Below, piece by piece: positions 1 through 7,499 of a stretch of 64,000 nt of DNA. The stretch spans positions 1,426,001 through 1,490,000 of the forward strand of contig CBDDAE010000001.1 in the NCBI GenBank assembly GCA_965224795.1, given 5' to 3'. This DNA is from NVTR01 sp036480115. Lineage in GTDB: Bacteria > Pseudomonadota > Alphaproteobacteria > Rhodobacterales > Rhodobacteraceae. Position 1 is the stretch's first letter. The number at the start of each line of letters is the position of its first letter. Made by a program: the position numbers and the translations under genes. The notes under the pieces are model-generated. The model was not told the DNA's origin, searched no databases, and worked only from the letters and a program-made list of their open reading frames with translations.

Positions 1-351
1 ATCTCGATCTGCTCGCGCCATGCTGGCAATCGTCCGGGAACGAATTGCACCACAAGAGATTGTAACGCCATACCTCAATCCATACTCCGCGGCTTTTTTG
101 AAAATGCCAAACGGGTCTGGTATTTTTTTATTACTCCACCGAGTCGAGCCAGTGGTGCAAAAGCCCCACGCGGTCATAGGATCGCGTAGGACATATCCGT
201 TGTCAGTGTAGTGGTCTGTCCAAGCCTGATTATAAGTCTGGAACGACATCACAGGTGCTGTGAACCGGATGTGCAAACCCAAAAAGAAACCTTCGGGAGA
301 ACGCTTTTCCAGCTTTTTTAGTTCCAGATCAAATACAGATTTTTCGAACAT
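1..351 (-). CDS. LuxR-type autoinducer-binding domain protein, C-terminal part beyond the window
   Basis: Open from an ATG at 351 to the window edge, giving the first 117 codons. The translation has the hallmarks of the LuxR autoinducer-binding domain: an early F-T-A-P stretch, then Q-T-Y-N-Q-A-W, Y-T-D-N-G-Y-V-L-R-D-P-M and W-G-F, and Y-G-L-R-Y-G-V-T-I-S near the edge. These match the acyl-homoserine-lactone-binding fold of quorum-sensing regulators, as far as can be told by eye. Whether a DNA-binding HTH follows cannot be seen. Short roseobacter versions without an HTH exist, so a regulator or a stand-alone signal-binding protein are both possible. It lies downstream of rplQ on the same strand but behind a terminator, so it is probably transcribed separately. 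Confidence 0.75.
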   Translation of the reverse strand, partial: MFEKSVFDLELKKLEKRSPEGFFLGLHIRFTAPVMSFQTYNQAWTDHYTDNGYVLRDPMTAWGFCTTGSTRWSNKKIPDPFGIFKKAAEYGLRYGVTISCGAIRSRTIASMARADRD

Positions 352-388
352 AACTCTTTAGACAATTCCTATTCGAAATGGTCAACCT

Positions 389-421
389 AAAAGTGTATTG
401 TTGATACTTAACTATACTTTT
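389..421. promoter_or_regulatory. Inverted repeat upstream of the LuxR-type gene
   Basis: AAAAGTGTA at 389-397 faces TATACTTTT at 413-421 (8 of 9 positions complementary, 15-nt spacer), 38 nt upstream of the ATG at 351. It could be an operator or part of the promoter. It does not look like a standard lux box. Confidence 0.35.
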
Positions 422-460
422 GGGATAATGCCGATGGATTGTTCACGAAAATGAACCGAC

Positions 461-493
461 AAAAAAGGCCCGGCTGGCACTGCCAACGGGGCC
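461..493 (-). terminator. Rho-independent terminator after rplQ
   Basis: On the minus strand GGCCC (489-493) pairs with GGGCC (467-471), with an inner TGGCA/TGCCA stem, followed by a run of six T (461-466). It lies 24 nt past the rplQ stop and ends the rpsM-rpsK-rpoA-rplQ unit. Confidence 0.85.
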
Positions 494-516
494 ATTAATG
501 TAGCATTATCAATGTT

Positions 517-936
517 TTATTCTTCAACAGCCTCTTGCGCCGCAACACGGGCTTTGTCGCCGGCACCTTTTGCATCGGCATCACGCTCAACAAATTCGAT
601 GATAGCCATAGGCGCCATATCGCCGTATCTGAACCCGGCCTTTATCACACGGACATAACCGCCCTGACGATCCTTGTAGCGGGGACCCAGAACGTCAAAA
701 AGCTTGGACACATAGGCATCCTGTTTCAGCTGAGAAGCCGCCTGGCGACGGGCATGCAAATCGCCGCGTTTTCCAAGGGTTATCAGTTTTTCAATGATCG
801 GGCGCAGCTCTTTCGCTTTGGGCAGAGTTGTCTTGATCTGTTCATGTTCAATGAGCGAACCGGCCATATTGGAAAACAAGGCTTTTCGGTGCTCATGGGT
901 GCGGTTCAGGCGGCGGTAGCCTCTCGCGTGGCGCAT
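517..936 (-). CDS. rplQ: 50S ribosomal protein L17
   Basis: 139 aa. Large-subunit protein L17, placed near the exit tunnel. The N-terminus M-R-H-A-R-G-Y-R-R-L-N-R-T-H-E-H-R is the conserved L17 opening, and the K-E-L-R-P-I-I-E-K-L-I-T-L block follows. The C-terminal tail after about residue 118 is acidic/alanine-rich, as is usual in alphaproteobacteria. It is the last gene of the alpha-type operon (rpsM-rpsK-rpoA-rplQ), 123 nt after rpoA and followed by a clear terminator. Confidence 0.97.
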   Translation of the reverse strand: MRHARGYRRLNRTHEHRKALFSNMAGSLIEHEQIKTTLPKAKELRPIIEKLITLGKRGDLHARRQAASQLKQDAYVSKLFDVLGPRYKDRQGGYVRVIKAGFRYGDMAPMAIIEFVERDADAKGAGDKARVAAQEAVEE

Positions 937-1059
937 GGTTTTAGTCCTTTTTATTTATACTTTGTCTGGCGACCCGTGCGTGCAGATCGCTCTCCTTGGG
1001 GCAGGATGCCCGGGTAATGATGCGTCGGAAAACCATCGGAACCCCGACGCAGGTATCAA

Positions 1060-2076
1060 TCAGAATTGGTCTTCGAATTTCTTGGCCAGCTCTTCGATAT
1101 TTTCAGGCGGCCATTCGTCGACATCCATTCCCAGATGCAGACCCATTCCCGACAGAACCTCTTTGATCTCGTTCAAAGACTTGCGACCAAAGTTTGGCGT
1201 GCGCAACATTTCGGCTTCGGTCTTTTGGATAAGATCGCCGATATAGACGATGTTGTCGTTCTTCAGGCAATTTGCCGAACGGACCGACAATTCCAACTCG
1301 TCCACTTTCTTCAGCAGTAGCGGGTTGAATTCCAGGCCATCGTCTTCTTCCTGACGGCTGGCACTTTCGGGTTCGTCAAAGTTCACGAAGATTGACAATT
1401 GATCCTGTAAAATGCGCGCAGCAAAGGCCACGGCATCATCCGGCGTGATCGAGCCATCTGTTTCCAGCTTGAGTGTCAGTTTGTCATAATCCAGCACCTG
1501 GCCCTCACGGGTGGGCTGCACGTCGTAGCTGACTTTTTTCACGGGTGAAAAAATTGCATCCACTGGAATCAAGCCAATGGGCGCATCTTCGGGACGGTTC
1601 TTATCCGCTGAAACATATCCGTTACCGGTATCTACCGTCAGCTCAATATATAAATCGGCACCCTCGTCCAAATGGCAGATCATATGATCTTTGTTCAGAA
1701 TTTCGATGCCAGCGCTTTCGGAAATATCACCGGCAGTCACAATCGCCGGACCTTTGGCGGATATATTCAGGCGCTTGGGGCCGTCAATTTCCATACGGAT
1801 GGCGACACCCTTCAGGTTCAACACAATATCGGTAACGTCTTCGCGAACACCGGCAACACTGGTGAATTCGTGCAAAACGTTATCAATCCGCACCGCTGTG
1901 ATCGCAGCCCCTTGTAGTGAGCTCATCAATACCCGACGCAGGGCATTGCCCATAGTTAGGCCAAAGCCACGTTCCAGAGGTTCAGCGACAACAGTTGCCT
2001 GACGTGCAGGATCGTTGCCCGGTTTCACTTCCAACTGATTAGGTTTGATCAGTTCAGCCCAGTTTTTATGGATCAT
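1060..2076 (-). CDS. rpoA: DNA-directed RNA polymerase alpha subunit
   Basis: 338 aa, the normal length for alphaproteobacteria. The N-terminal assembly domain (to about residue 235) contains R-G-F-G-L-T-M-G-N-A-L-R-R and dimerises to nucleate beta/beta' assembly. The C-terminal domain begins near residue 258 and holds L-S-V-R-S-A-N-C-L-K; Arg266 corresponds to Arg265 of E. coli, the key UP-element/DNA contact. The two are joined by an acidic linker (E-E-D-D-G at about 243-247). It sits between rpsK and rplQ in the alpha operon. Confidence 0.98.
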   Translation of the reverse strand: MIHKNWAELIKPNQLEVKPGNDPARQATVVAEPLERGFGLTMGNALRRVLMSSLQGAAITAVRIDNVLHEFTSVAGVREDVTDIVLNLKGVAIRMEIDGPKRLNISAKGPAIVTAGDISESAGIEILNKDHMICHLDEGADLYIELTVDTGNGYVSADKNRPEDAPIGLIPVDAIFSPVKKVSYDVQPTREGQVLDYDKLTLKLETDGSITPDDAVAFAARILQDQLSIFVNFDEPESASRQEEDDGLEFNPLLLKKVDELELSVRSANCLKNDNIVYIGDLIQKTEAEMLRTPNFGRKSLNEIKEVLSGMGLHLGMDVDEWPPENIEELAKKFEDQF

Positions 2077-2185
2077 GTTAGTCTCCTCAATTCCAGTCCC
2101 TTAGCCATGTCCAAAGCGAGGGAACTCCCGAGGTTAAAATGACATATCCAGAACGCAAATTCGTGCGTCCCAGACGAAGAAATTA

Positions 2186-2575
2186 CTAAACGCGGCGCCG
2201 TTTAGGGGGGCGACATCCGTTGTGGGCCATTGGTGTTACATCACGAATAGATGTGATGTTGAAACCAACAGCCGCTAACGCACGCAGAGCGGATTCGCGA
2301 CCGCCACCCGGACCCTGCACTTCGACTTCTAATGTCTTAACACCGTGCTCTTGGGCTTTTTTACCCACATCCTCGGCAGCCATTTGCGCTGCGTAAGGTG
2401 TAGATTTCCGTGAACCTTTAAAGCCCATGGTGCCAGCCGATGACCAGGCAATAGCATTGCCCTGTACATCAGAGATCAAGATTTTGGTGTTGTTAAAAGA
2501 AGAGTTCACATGCGCCACACCAGCGGCGATATTCTTGCGAACTTTCTTCTTTGTTCGTTTTGCTTCGCGAGCCAT
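2186..2575 (-). CDS. rpsK: 30S ribosomal protein S11
   Basis: 129 aa, standard length. Platform protein of the small subunit that contacts 16S rRNA near the E site. Conserved blocks visible: H-V-N-S-S-F-N-N-T, the G-P-G-x-G-R-E-S-A motif and the C-terminal G-C-R-P-P-K-R-R-R-V. It lies 11 nt downstream of rpsM. Confidence 0.98.
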   Translation of the reverse strand: MAREAKRTKKKVRKNIAAGVAHVNSSFNNTKILISDVQGNAIAWSSAGTMGFKGSRKSTPYAAQMAAEDVGKKAQEHGVKTLEVEVQGPGGGRESALRALAAVGFNITSIRDVTPMAHNGCRPPKRRRV

Positions 2576-2586
2576 TGTTCAGACCC

Positions 2587-2955
2587 CTATTTCTTCTTAC
2601 CGGCAATGGCCCGTGCGGGGCCTTTGCGGGTACGTGCGTTTGTATGGGTGCGCTGACCACGAACCGGTAGATTGCGACGGTGGCGCAGGCCACGGTAACA
2701 ACCCAGATCCATCAGGCGTTTGATGTTCATTTGCGTATCGCGACGCAAGTCACCTTCCACCATGTGGTCGGCATCAATGGTTTCGCGAATTTTCAGAACT
2801 TCGGCGTCCGACAATTCATTGACGCGCCGTGTTGGATCAATGCCAACGGCTTCGCAAATGGATTTTGCCGAGGATGGGCCAATTCCGGTGATATAAGTAA
2901 GGGCGATTGGAACCCGCTTTCCAGTGGGTATGTTTACGCCGGCAATACGTGCCAC
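2587..2955 (-). CDS. rpsM: 30S ribosomal protein S13 (GTG start)
   Basis: 122 aa. Small-subunit head protein that contacts P-site tRNA and the bridge to L5. The frame is open further upstream, but the family starts at (M)-A-R-I-A-G-V-N-I-P. The codon there is GTG (2953-2955), preceded by an AAGGA Shine-Dalgarno at suitable spacing, so I take GTG as the start. The C-terminal tail R-T-H-T-N-A-R-T-R-K-G-P is intact. It is the first gene of the rpsM-rpsK-rpoA-rplQ unit and has its own promoter (3113-3141) and a structured leader. Confidence 0.95.
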   Translation of the reverse strand: MARIAGVNIPTGKRVPIALTYITGIGPSSAKSICEAVGIDPTRRVNELSDAEVLKIRETIDADHMVEGDLRRDTQMNIKRLMDLGCYRGLRHRRNLPVRGQRTHTNARTRKGPARAIAGKKK

Positions 2956-2977
2956 GTGTGTGCTTCCTTTTCGTTGC

Positions 2978-3040
2978 GGTTCCGTAATCCCGGAACCTTT
3001 TTTCACAACATAAGCCCGCGGATTTGTGACCTGCGGGCTT
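2978..3040 (-). promoter_or_regulatory. Two hairpins in the rpsM leader
   Basis: Between the promoter at 3113-3141 and the rpsM start are two perfect stems. One is AAGCCCGC/GCGGGCTT (3012-3019 with 3033-3040). The other is GGTTCCG/CGGAACC (2978-2984 with 2991-2997), only about a dozen bases before the Shine-Dalgarno. Neither has the following T-run of a terminator. The position suits translational feedback by a ribosomal protein, known for S4 at the E. coli rpsM leader; the target here is an inference. Confidence 0.5.
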
Positions 3041-3112
3041 CGCTGAACTTTGATTTGGCCGATTTGGGGGGCGACCCCGGGTATCGCAGCCGATTCCCTT
3101 GCGGGATATTGT

Positions 3113-3141
3113 GATTTACGGGGTTATGAACGGGGCGTCAA
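3113..3141 (-). promoter_or_regulatory. Promoter of the rpsM operon
   Basis: On the minus strand -35 TTGACG (3136-3141), a 17-nt spacer and -10 TAAATC (3113-3118). The predicted start would give a leader of about 150 nt before the rpsM GTG. The last base of the -10 is C, not T. Confidence 0.6.
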
Positions 3142-3212
3142 TGGGTCAGGTGCGATTAAGTTGCAGCACTGGAACGCCGTAGTTTTTGTCTCGCTCTGCA
3201 GGCTTTAATTTA

Positions 3213-3224
3213 CCTCCGGCGGGG
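3213..3224 (+). repeat. CCTCCGGCGGGG motif
   Basis: A short GC-rich palindrome (CCTCCGGCGGGG), followed by ATATT, in the adk-rpsM gap about 27 nt beyond the adk stop. From memory, CCTCCGGCGGG followed by an AT-rich stretch recurs in intergenic regions of Rhodobacteraceae. I see only this copy in the window. Confidence 0.35.
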
Positions 3225-3250
3225 ATATTGGAGCAACGAATTCAGCGGCG

Positions 3251-3895
3251 CTATCGGCCCAAAACGGCTGCAATTGAGGCCGCAACGTCATCAATATCGG
3301 CCAGGCCATCAATTGAACGCAGATCGCCTTTGGCATAGTAGTAACCCAAGAGAGGTGAGGTCTTTTTGTAGTATTCCATTAGCCGTTGTTTCAGGCTTTC
3401 TGCGTTATCATCAGCCCGGCGTTTGAAATCGGACGCGCCGCAAACCGAACATTTATTGTCTGCAGGAATGGGTTTGGCGATGTCATTATACCCTTCGCCG
3501 CAATTGCCACAGGTAGAACGCGCCGTGATACGGGCCACGAGCGCGTCGTCATCCACTTGCATTTCAACCACAGCATCCAGCGTTTGATTGGTTTTCTTCA
3601 AGAGATCACCAAGCGCGTCAGCCTGTGCAAGCGTGCGAGGAAAGCCATCAAAAATAAAGCCGCCGCCGCTCTCACCTGTTAACTGCTCTTCGATCAGCCC
3701 GATTACAATTTCATCGGTGACCAGATCACCGCGATCCATGACATCGGCAACGATCTTGCCCATTTCAGTGCCGGATTTACGCGCCGCCCGCAGCATGTCT
3801 CCGGTGGACAGCTGTATCATGTTGCGGTCTTTAACCAATTTACGGGCTTGGGTGCCTTTGCCTGCACCGGGTGGTCCCAGAAGTATAATATTCAT
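3251..3895 (-). CDS. adk: Adenylate kinase
   Basis: 214 aa. Cytosolic enzyme that converts ATP + AMP to 2 ADP. The P-loop G-P-P-G-A-G-K-G-T is at residues 7-15, the AMP-binding F-D-G-F-P-R-T near 83-89, and the long LID carries four cysteines (C129, C132, C149, C152) in the C-x2-C...C-x2-C pattern of zinc-binding adenylate kinases. The ATG overlaps the secY stop by 4 nt, so the two are translationally coupled, as in many bacteria. Confidence 0.97.
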   Translation of the reverse strand: MNIILLGPPGAGKGTQARKLVKDRNMIQLSTGDMLRAARKSGTEMGKIVADVMDRGDLVTDEIVIGLIEEQLTGESGGGFIFDGFPRTLAQADALGDLLKKTNQTLDAVVEMQVDDDALVARITARSTCGNCGEGYNDIAKPIPADNKCSVCGASDFKRRADDNAESLKQRLMEYYKKTSPLLGYYYAKGDLRSIDGLADIDDVAASIAAVLGR

Positions 3896-5247
3896 CTGCG
3901 CGCTGGCGCTTTTTTGCCGCGACGTTTACCGCGAAGCTGTGATTTTTCGATCAGCCCTTCATACTGGTGCGCCAGCAGATGCGACTGAACCTGATTGATA
4001 GTATCCATGGTAACGGAAACAACAATCAAAATCGAGGTGCCCCCAAAGTAGAACGGTATAGCGAGTTGCGTGCGTAAAATTTCCGGCAACAGCACTACCG
4101 CCGCAAGGTAAAGCGAACCGAGCACCAGAAGCCGTGTCACAACGTACTCCAAGTATTCCTCGGTCTTTTTGCCGGGACGGATACCGGGGACAAAGCCGTT
4201 CTGGTTTTTCAGGTTTTCGGCGACTTCTTCCACCTTGAACGACACATTGAAAGTGTAGAAAAACGTAAAGAAGATCACCATGCCGCCAAAAAATAGCAGG
4301 TAAAGTGGCTGGCCGGGACCGAAATAGGCCAGAATAGTTGACATGACCGGACCGGTTTGACTGCCGGAAAATGTGGCGAGAGTTGTTGGCAGGAGCAGCA
4401 GGGATGATGCAAAGATAGCCGGGATAACGCCTGCCGGGTTTACTTTGACTGGCAGGTGCGATGAGCCGCCGTCATAGACTTTCATGCCCACCTGACGGCG
4501 CGGGTATTGGATATGTATCTTGCGCAGGGCGCGTTCCATGAACACCACAAAGCCGATGACCACCACCACCATTACCATGACGCCGATGATGACAACGGGC
4601 GACAAAGCGCCGGAGCGACCTGAGACGAAAAATTGCGCCAGTGCGGCGGGCAGTTCAGCGACAATACCAACAAAGATGATCAGCGATATGCCGTTGCCGA
4701 TTCCACGCGCAGTAATCTGTTCACCCAGCCACATTAGGAACATGGTACCGCCGACCAACGTGATGATGGTGGAGGCTTTGAAGAACAGACCGGGATCAGA
4801 AGCCAACCCGCCCGCTTCCAGGCTGGCAGCCAAAGCGAATGCCTGGGCTGTGGCCAGAACAACCGTACCGTAGCGGGTGTACTGGTTGATCTTTTTGCGG
4901 CCCTGTTCGCCCTCTTTTTTCAACTGTTCAAGCTTAGGCACCATCGCTGTCATCAGCTGTATGATGATCGACGCAGAAATGTAGGGCATGATACCGAGGG
5001 CGAAGATGCCCATGCGAGATATCGCGCCGCCGGTGAACATGTTCAGGATGCCACCAATACCGGTCGAAGCCTGTTCCATGAATGAGCGCAGCGCCGCGCC
5101 GTCAATGCCGGGCACAGGGATATAGGTACCAAGGCGATACACACACAGCAGGGCAAGGGTAAAGATGATCCGCTGGCGCAACTCTGTGGCTTTGCCAAAG
5201 GCGCCCCAACTCATGTTGGCGGCCATTTGTTCTGCTGCTGATGCCAT
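3892..5247 (-). CDS. secY: Preprotein translocase subunit SecY
   Basis: 451 aa, the pore subunit of the Sec translocon with about ten membrane segments. V-Y-R-L-G-T-Y-I-P-V-P-G-I-D near the N-terminus and the basic C-terminal tail are typical. I place the start at the ATG giving M-A-S-A-A-E-Q (5247), which has AAGGGG upstream; a further upstream ATG at 5268 lacks support. Its partner SecE is encoded at 52251-52451. A terminator-like hairpin separates it from rplO, although in most bacteria rplO and secY are co-transcribed. Confidence 0.96.
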   Translation of the reverse strand: MASAAEQMAANMSWGAFGKATELRQRIIFTLALLCVYRLGTYIPVPGIDGAALRSFMEQASTGIGGILNMFTGGAISRMGIFALGIMPYISASIIIQLMTAMVPKLEQLKKEGEQGRKKINQYTRYGTVVLATAQAFALAASLEAGGLASDPGLFFKASTIITLVGGTMFLMWLGEQITARGIGNGISLIIFVGIVAELPAALAQFFVSGRSGALSPVVIIGVMVMVVVVIGFVVFMERALRKIHIQYPRRQVGMKVYDGGSSHLPVKVNPAGVIPAIFASSLLLLPTTLATFSGSQTGPVMSTILAYFGPGQPLYLLFFGGMVIFFTFFYTFNVSFKVEEVAENLKNQNGFVPGIRPGKKTEEYLEYVVTRLLVLGSLYLAAVVLLPEILRTQLAIPFYFGGTSILIVVSVTMDTINQVQSHLLAHQYEGLIEKSQLRGKRRGKKAPARR

Positions 5248-5265
5248 ATCTGGCCCCTTATCTGT

Positions 5266-5306
5266 CAAAAACGCCGCCGTTCGGTTCCCCGAATTCAGCG
5301 GCGTTT
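5266..5306 (-). terminator. Terminator-like hairpin between rplO and secY
   Basis: AAACGCCGC (5269-5277) pairs with GCGGCGTTT (5298-5306), with an inner TTCGG/CCGAA stem. On the minus strand the stem is followed by a run of five T. It has the full form of a rho-independent terminator but lies inside what is usually one operon, so it may act as an attenuator. Confidence 0.7.
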
Positions 5307-5353
5307 GGAAAACTTACCTAAATTTAGTCAGCCCAGGGCCGCTAAACAAGAGT

Positions 5354-5827
5354 TTATTCGGCTGCGACCGCAGAAGTGACTGTCAGTGATCCACCAGCTT
5401 TTTCCACAGCGGCTATTGCCGATTTGGAAGCACCGGTGACTGTCAGCTTAACTTTTGCGGTAATTTCACCCTTGGCCAGCACCCGAACACCATCCAGCTT
5501 GCGCCGGATCACGCCGGTTTCAACCAGCAGATCTTCGGTAATGTCTTTCTTGGTGTCCAGTGTTTTGGCGTCGATGAATTTTTGCAAAAGGCCCAGATTG
5601 ATCACCGCAAAGTTTTTCTTATTGCGACTGTTAAAGCCGCGCTTTGGCAGACGTTGGTACAAAGGCATCTGACCGCCCTCATAACCCTTGATCGCCACGC
5701 CCGAGCGGGATTTCTGACCCTTGATACCACGGCCACCCATTTTACCGGTGCCGGAACCAGGGCCACGACCAACGCGCTTGCGCGGCTTGGTTGCACCGGG
5801 ATTATCGTGAAGTTCGTTTAGTTTCAT
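5354..5827 (-). CDS. rplO: 50S ribosomal protein L15
   Basis: 157 aa. Large-subunit assembly protein. The start at 5827 gives M-K-L-N-E-L-H-D-N-P-G-A, the family N-terminus, with GGAGAAG just upstream; the frame is open to 5956 but that extension has no L15 character. The glycine-rich R-V-G-R-G-P-G-S-G-x-G-K block is intact. It normally follows rpmD directly, but here about 1.7 kb with two other genes separates them. It has its own promoter (5924-5952). Confidence 0.97.
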   Translation of the reverse strand: MKLNELHDNPGATKPRKRVGRGPGSGTGKMGGRGIKGQKSRSGVAIKGYEGGQMPLYQRLPKRGFNSRNKKNFAVINLGLLQKFIDAKTLDTKKDITEDLLVETGVIRRKLDGVRVLAKGEITAKVKLTVTGASKSAIAAVEKAGGSLTVTSAVAAE

Positions 5828-5923
5828 GTCGCTTCTCCTATGCCGGATATGACCCCCAGCGACGGGAGCGGCCAACCACGGCTTTATGGGTTGATTCTGT
5901 GGAATATGGAACACCACTGGAGG

Positions 5924-5952
5924 CGTATAGACGGTTGGTTGTTTTCGCGCAA
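5924..5952 (-). promoter_or_regulatory. Promoter of rplO
   Basis: Minus strand -35 TTGCGC (5947-5952), 17-nt spacer, -10 TATACG (5924-5929), about 95 nt before the rplO ATG. The last base of the -10 is G. Confidence 0.5.
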
Positions 5953-6010
5953 GCACTGGGTTTCAAAGAACAGCACCTAGCCCTGGGTAGTTAAGAAGCG
6001 CCCTTTCCTA

Positions 6011-6032
6011 GGGAAGCCAAGCGCGGCCCGTG
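6011..6032 (+). repeat. Degenerate copy of the GGGAAGGTCAGGCGCGGCCC-type repeat
   Basis: Begins GGGAAG and ends GCGCGGCCCGTG, sharing 12 consecutive bases with the copies at 12600-12622 and 15242-15264. All three lie at places where the ribosomal gene series is interrupted. Confidence 0.4.
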
Positions 6033-6169
6033 CTGAGCAAGGGTCGAAGAGAAGGTTAAATTTACTCCCGATTTGAAAAATTTCCGTTGATTTGGCATCA
6101 TGGGGTATCTGGCGCGCTAGTTCGTGGCCAAAACCGCTTTAATGACCAGTATTAAACAGGGAAAATTAC

Positions 6170-6694
6170 ATGACAATCGCATTGGAAAAACACCACACGT
6201 TCCTGTCCTCACCGTGGTGGGCTATGGGACAAGATATTGAAGGTGAAACCAGCCTAAGGGTTAATGAAACCGCCACACGTGCCCGGGCGGGATTGCTGAA
6301 TGCTCTATCGGCAGCCACGATACTGGTGCTGATCGCCTGGCCCCAGCTGGACCCGGTGATCTATGTCGGGCCGTTCGTGATTTTCGATATGTTCATGGCG
6401 GCGATATTCGGGCTGACACCGCTTAGCCCGGTTGGTCTACTGGGCACATGGTTGACGATTAATAACAAACCAATTTGGAAACCCACCAAGCCGAAACGCT
6501 TTGCTTGGGTACTTGGCGGCTCATTGGCAATCGTCTGTCTGGGTCTGCGGCTCGCAGGTTTTGACACGGTTTGGCTGGTGTCGGTCGTGGGCATCTGTTT
6601 CGCTTTGACCTGGCTGGAGGCCGTGCTTGGCTTTTGTGTGGGTTGTTGGATGCATGGGTTGATGTTTGGCTGCGAGGTTTGCGAGCTAAGCTGA
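6170..6694 (+). CDS. DUF4395 family membrane protein
   Basis: 174 aa. Three or four hydrophobic segments (about 43-60, 64-90, 110-130, 134-152) and the family signature L-E-A-x-x-G-F-C-V-G-C-W-M-H near residues 147-163, whose two cysteines are conserved in DUF4395. The biochemical function of this family is not established. It lies on the opposite strand to the flanking ribosomal genes, in the interruption between rplO and rpmD. Confidence 0.75.
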   Translation: MTIALEKHHTFLSSPWWAMGQDIEGETSLRVNETATRARAGLLNALSAATILVLIAWPQLDPVIYVGPFVIFDMFMAAIFGLTPLSPVGLLGTWLTINNKPIWKPTKPKRFAWVLGGSLAIVCLGLRLAGFDTVWLVSVVGICFALTWLEAVLGFCVGCWMHGLMFGCEVCELS

Positions 6695-6721
6695 TCAGGT
6701 CTTCGATTTATCGCTTGCAAG

Positions 6722-6748
6722 AAAAACGCCCCGGATTTCCGGGGCGTT
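6722..6748 (-). terminator. Rho-independent terminator after the DUF4202 gene
   Basis: Perfect 10-bp stem AACGCCCCGG (6725-6734)/CCGGGGCGTT (6739-6748), 4-nt loop, followed on the minus strand by a T-run. It sits between the convergent DUF4395 and DUF4202 genes and may work weakly in the plus direction too. Confidence 0.85.
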
Positions 6749-6757
6749 GACCGTAGC

Positions 6758-7405
6758 CTAAATATTTTCCCGTTCAGCCATCTTTGCCAGAAAGTCCTTT
6801 TCCCGCTCAACCGCGGCCAGCACGATTCGCGTGGTTTCCGGCGGCAAATCGAGCGCCAACGCAGCAGCGTGGCCGTGGCTGGACATCTTGCGCAATGTCT
6901 TGCCGACGATGTCGATAAGTTTGTCATCGCTATAGTCGGAAAATTTCTCAACAAAATCGTTCCAATAGTAGTTCAGGAACACCACATCGACGACGTTTTC
7001 CAAAGCTTGCGAATCCGCTACCCGCTTCAGACGTTCCTTACGCAGGTACATGCCGACTTCGGCGATGTCGTCGCTGCTATACCCCTGCCCTTCCATAATG
7101 CCGCCCACCAGTTCGGCGTGCAGTTGGCGCATGCCAAGCCGCCATTTCTGATAGCCTTCGCGGTTCATTGGAAATGTATCGCGCGGGATCTGCCAGCGGC
7201 GAATGTGCTGGGCGCGGGAAGCTATGCGCAACAGCTCGGAGGCGTCGGGGTACATGTCGGCAAGCGTTTCGGTCATGCGGTCGGCATAGACCGTTTCGTA
7301 CGGCAGATCGCGCTCGTCCACGGTGATTTTACGCGGGTCTTCGGCATTCACGGCATCAATGGCAGTGATGACGGCGTTGAAGCGGTCGGTTGTCTGGAAT
7401 GTCAT
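6758..7405 (-). CDS. DUF4202 family protein
   Basis: 215 aa, soluble. The start at 7405 (M-T-F-Q-T-T-D-R-F) has an AGGAG site; an in-frame start further upstream is less likely. Family hallmarks: A-I-D-A-V-N-A-E-D-P, R-A-Q-H-I-R-R-W-x-I-P-R, H-A-E-L, D-V-V-F-L-N-Y-Y and K-M-S-S-H-G-H. The conserved His residues suggest a metal- or nucleotide-handling fold, but no function is established. It lies between two similar terminators in the rplO/rpmD interruption. Confidence 0.75.
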   Translation of the reverse strand: MTFQTTDRFNAVITAIDAVNAEDPRKITVDERDLPYETVYADRMTETLADMYPDASELLRIASRAQHIRRWQIPRDTFPMNREGYQKWRLGMRQLHAELVGGIMEGQGYSSDDIAEVGMYLRKERLKRVADSQALENVVDVVFLNYYWNDFVEKFSDYSDDKLIDIVGKTLRKMSSHGHAAALALDLPPETTRIVLAAVEREKDFLAKMAERENI

Positions 7406-7444
7406 GTTGGTGGCTCCTGATTCTGTTCGCTGCGCACTCATAAC

Positions 7445-7473
7445 AAAAAAACGCCCCGGTTGCCCGGAGCGTT
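7445..7473 (-). terminator. Rho-independent terminator after rpmD
   Basis: AACGCCCCGG (7450-7459) pairs with CCGGAGCGTT (7464-7473) with one mismatch, followed on the minus strand by a T-run. It ends the rpmC-to-rpmD unit before the inserted DUF4202 gene. It is very similar to the terminator at 6722-6748. Confidence 0.85.
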
Positions 7474-7499
7474 AATGTTCATTCAAAGGAATGGGCGGT

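Larger units (their letters stand above)
5828..6169. other. Intergenic region between rplO and the DUF4395 gene
   Basis: 342 nt without a convincing gene. It holds the rplO promoter (5924-5952) and a degenerate copy of the GCGCGGCCCGTG repeat (6011-6032). The AT-rich part from about 6050 onwards should contain the promoter of the divergent DUF4395 gene, but I cannot place it securely. Confidence 0.5.

Noticed and set aside
535..1246. Long plus-strand frames across rplQ and rpoA
   Set aside because: They are antisense shadows of strongly conserved ribosomal and polymerase genes and have no protein-like composition.
5828..5956. 43-residue N-terminal extension of rplO
   Set aside because: The family starts at M-K-L-N-E-L-H; the extension runs through the proposed promoter and has no L15 character.
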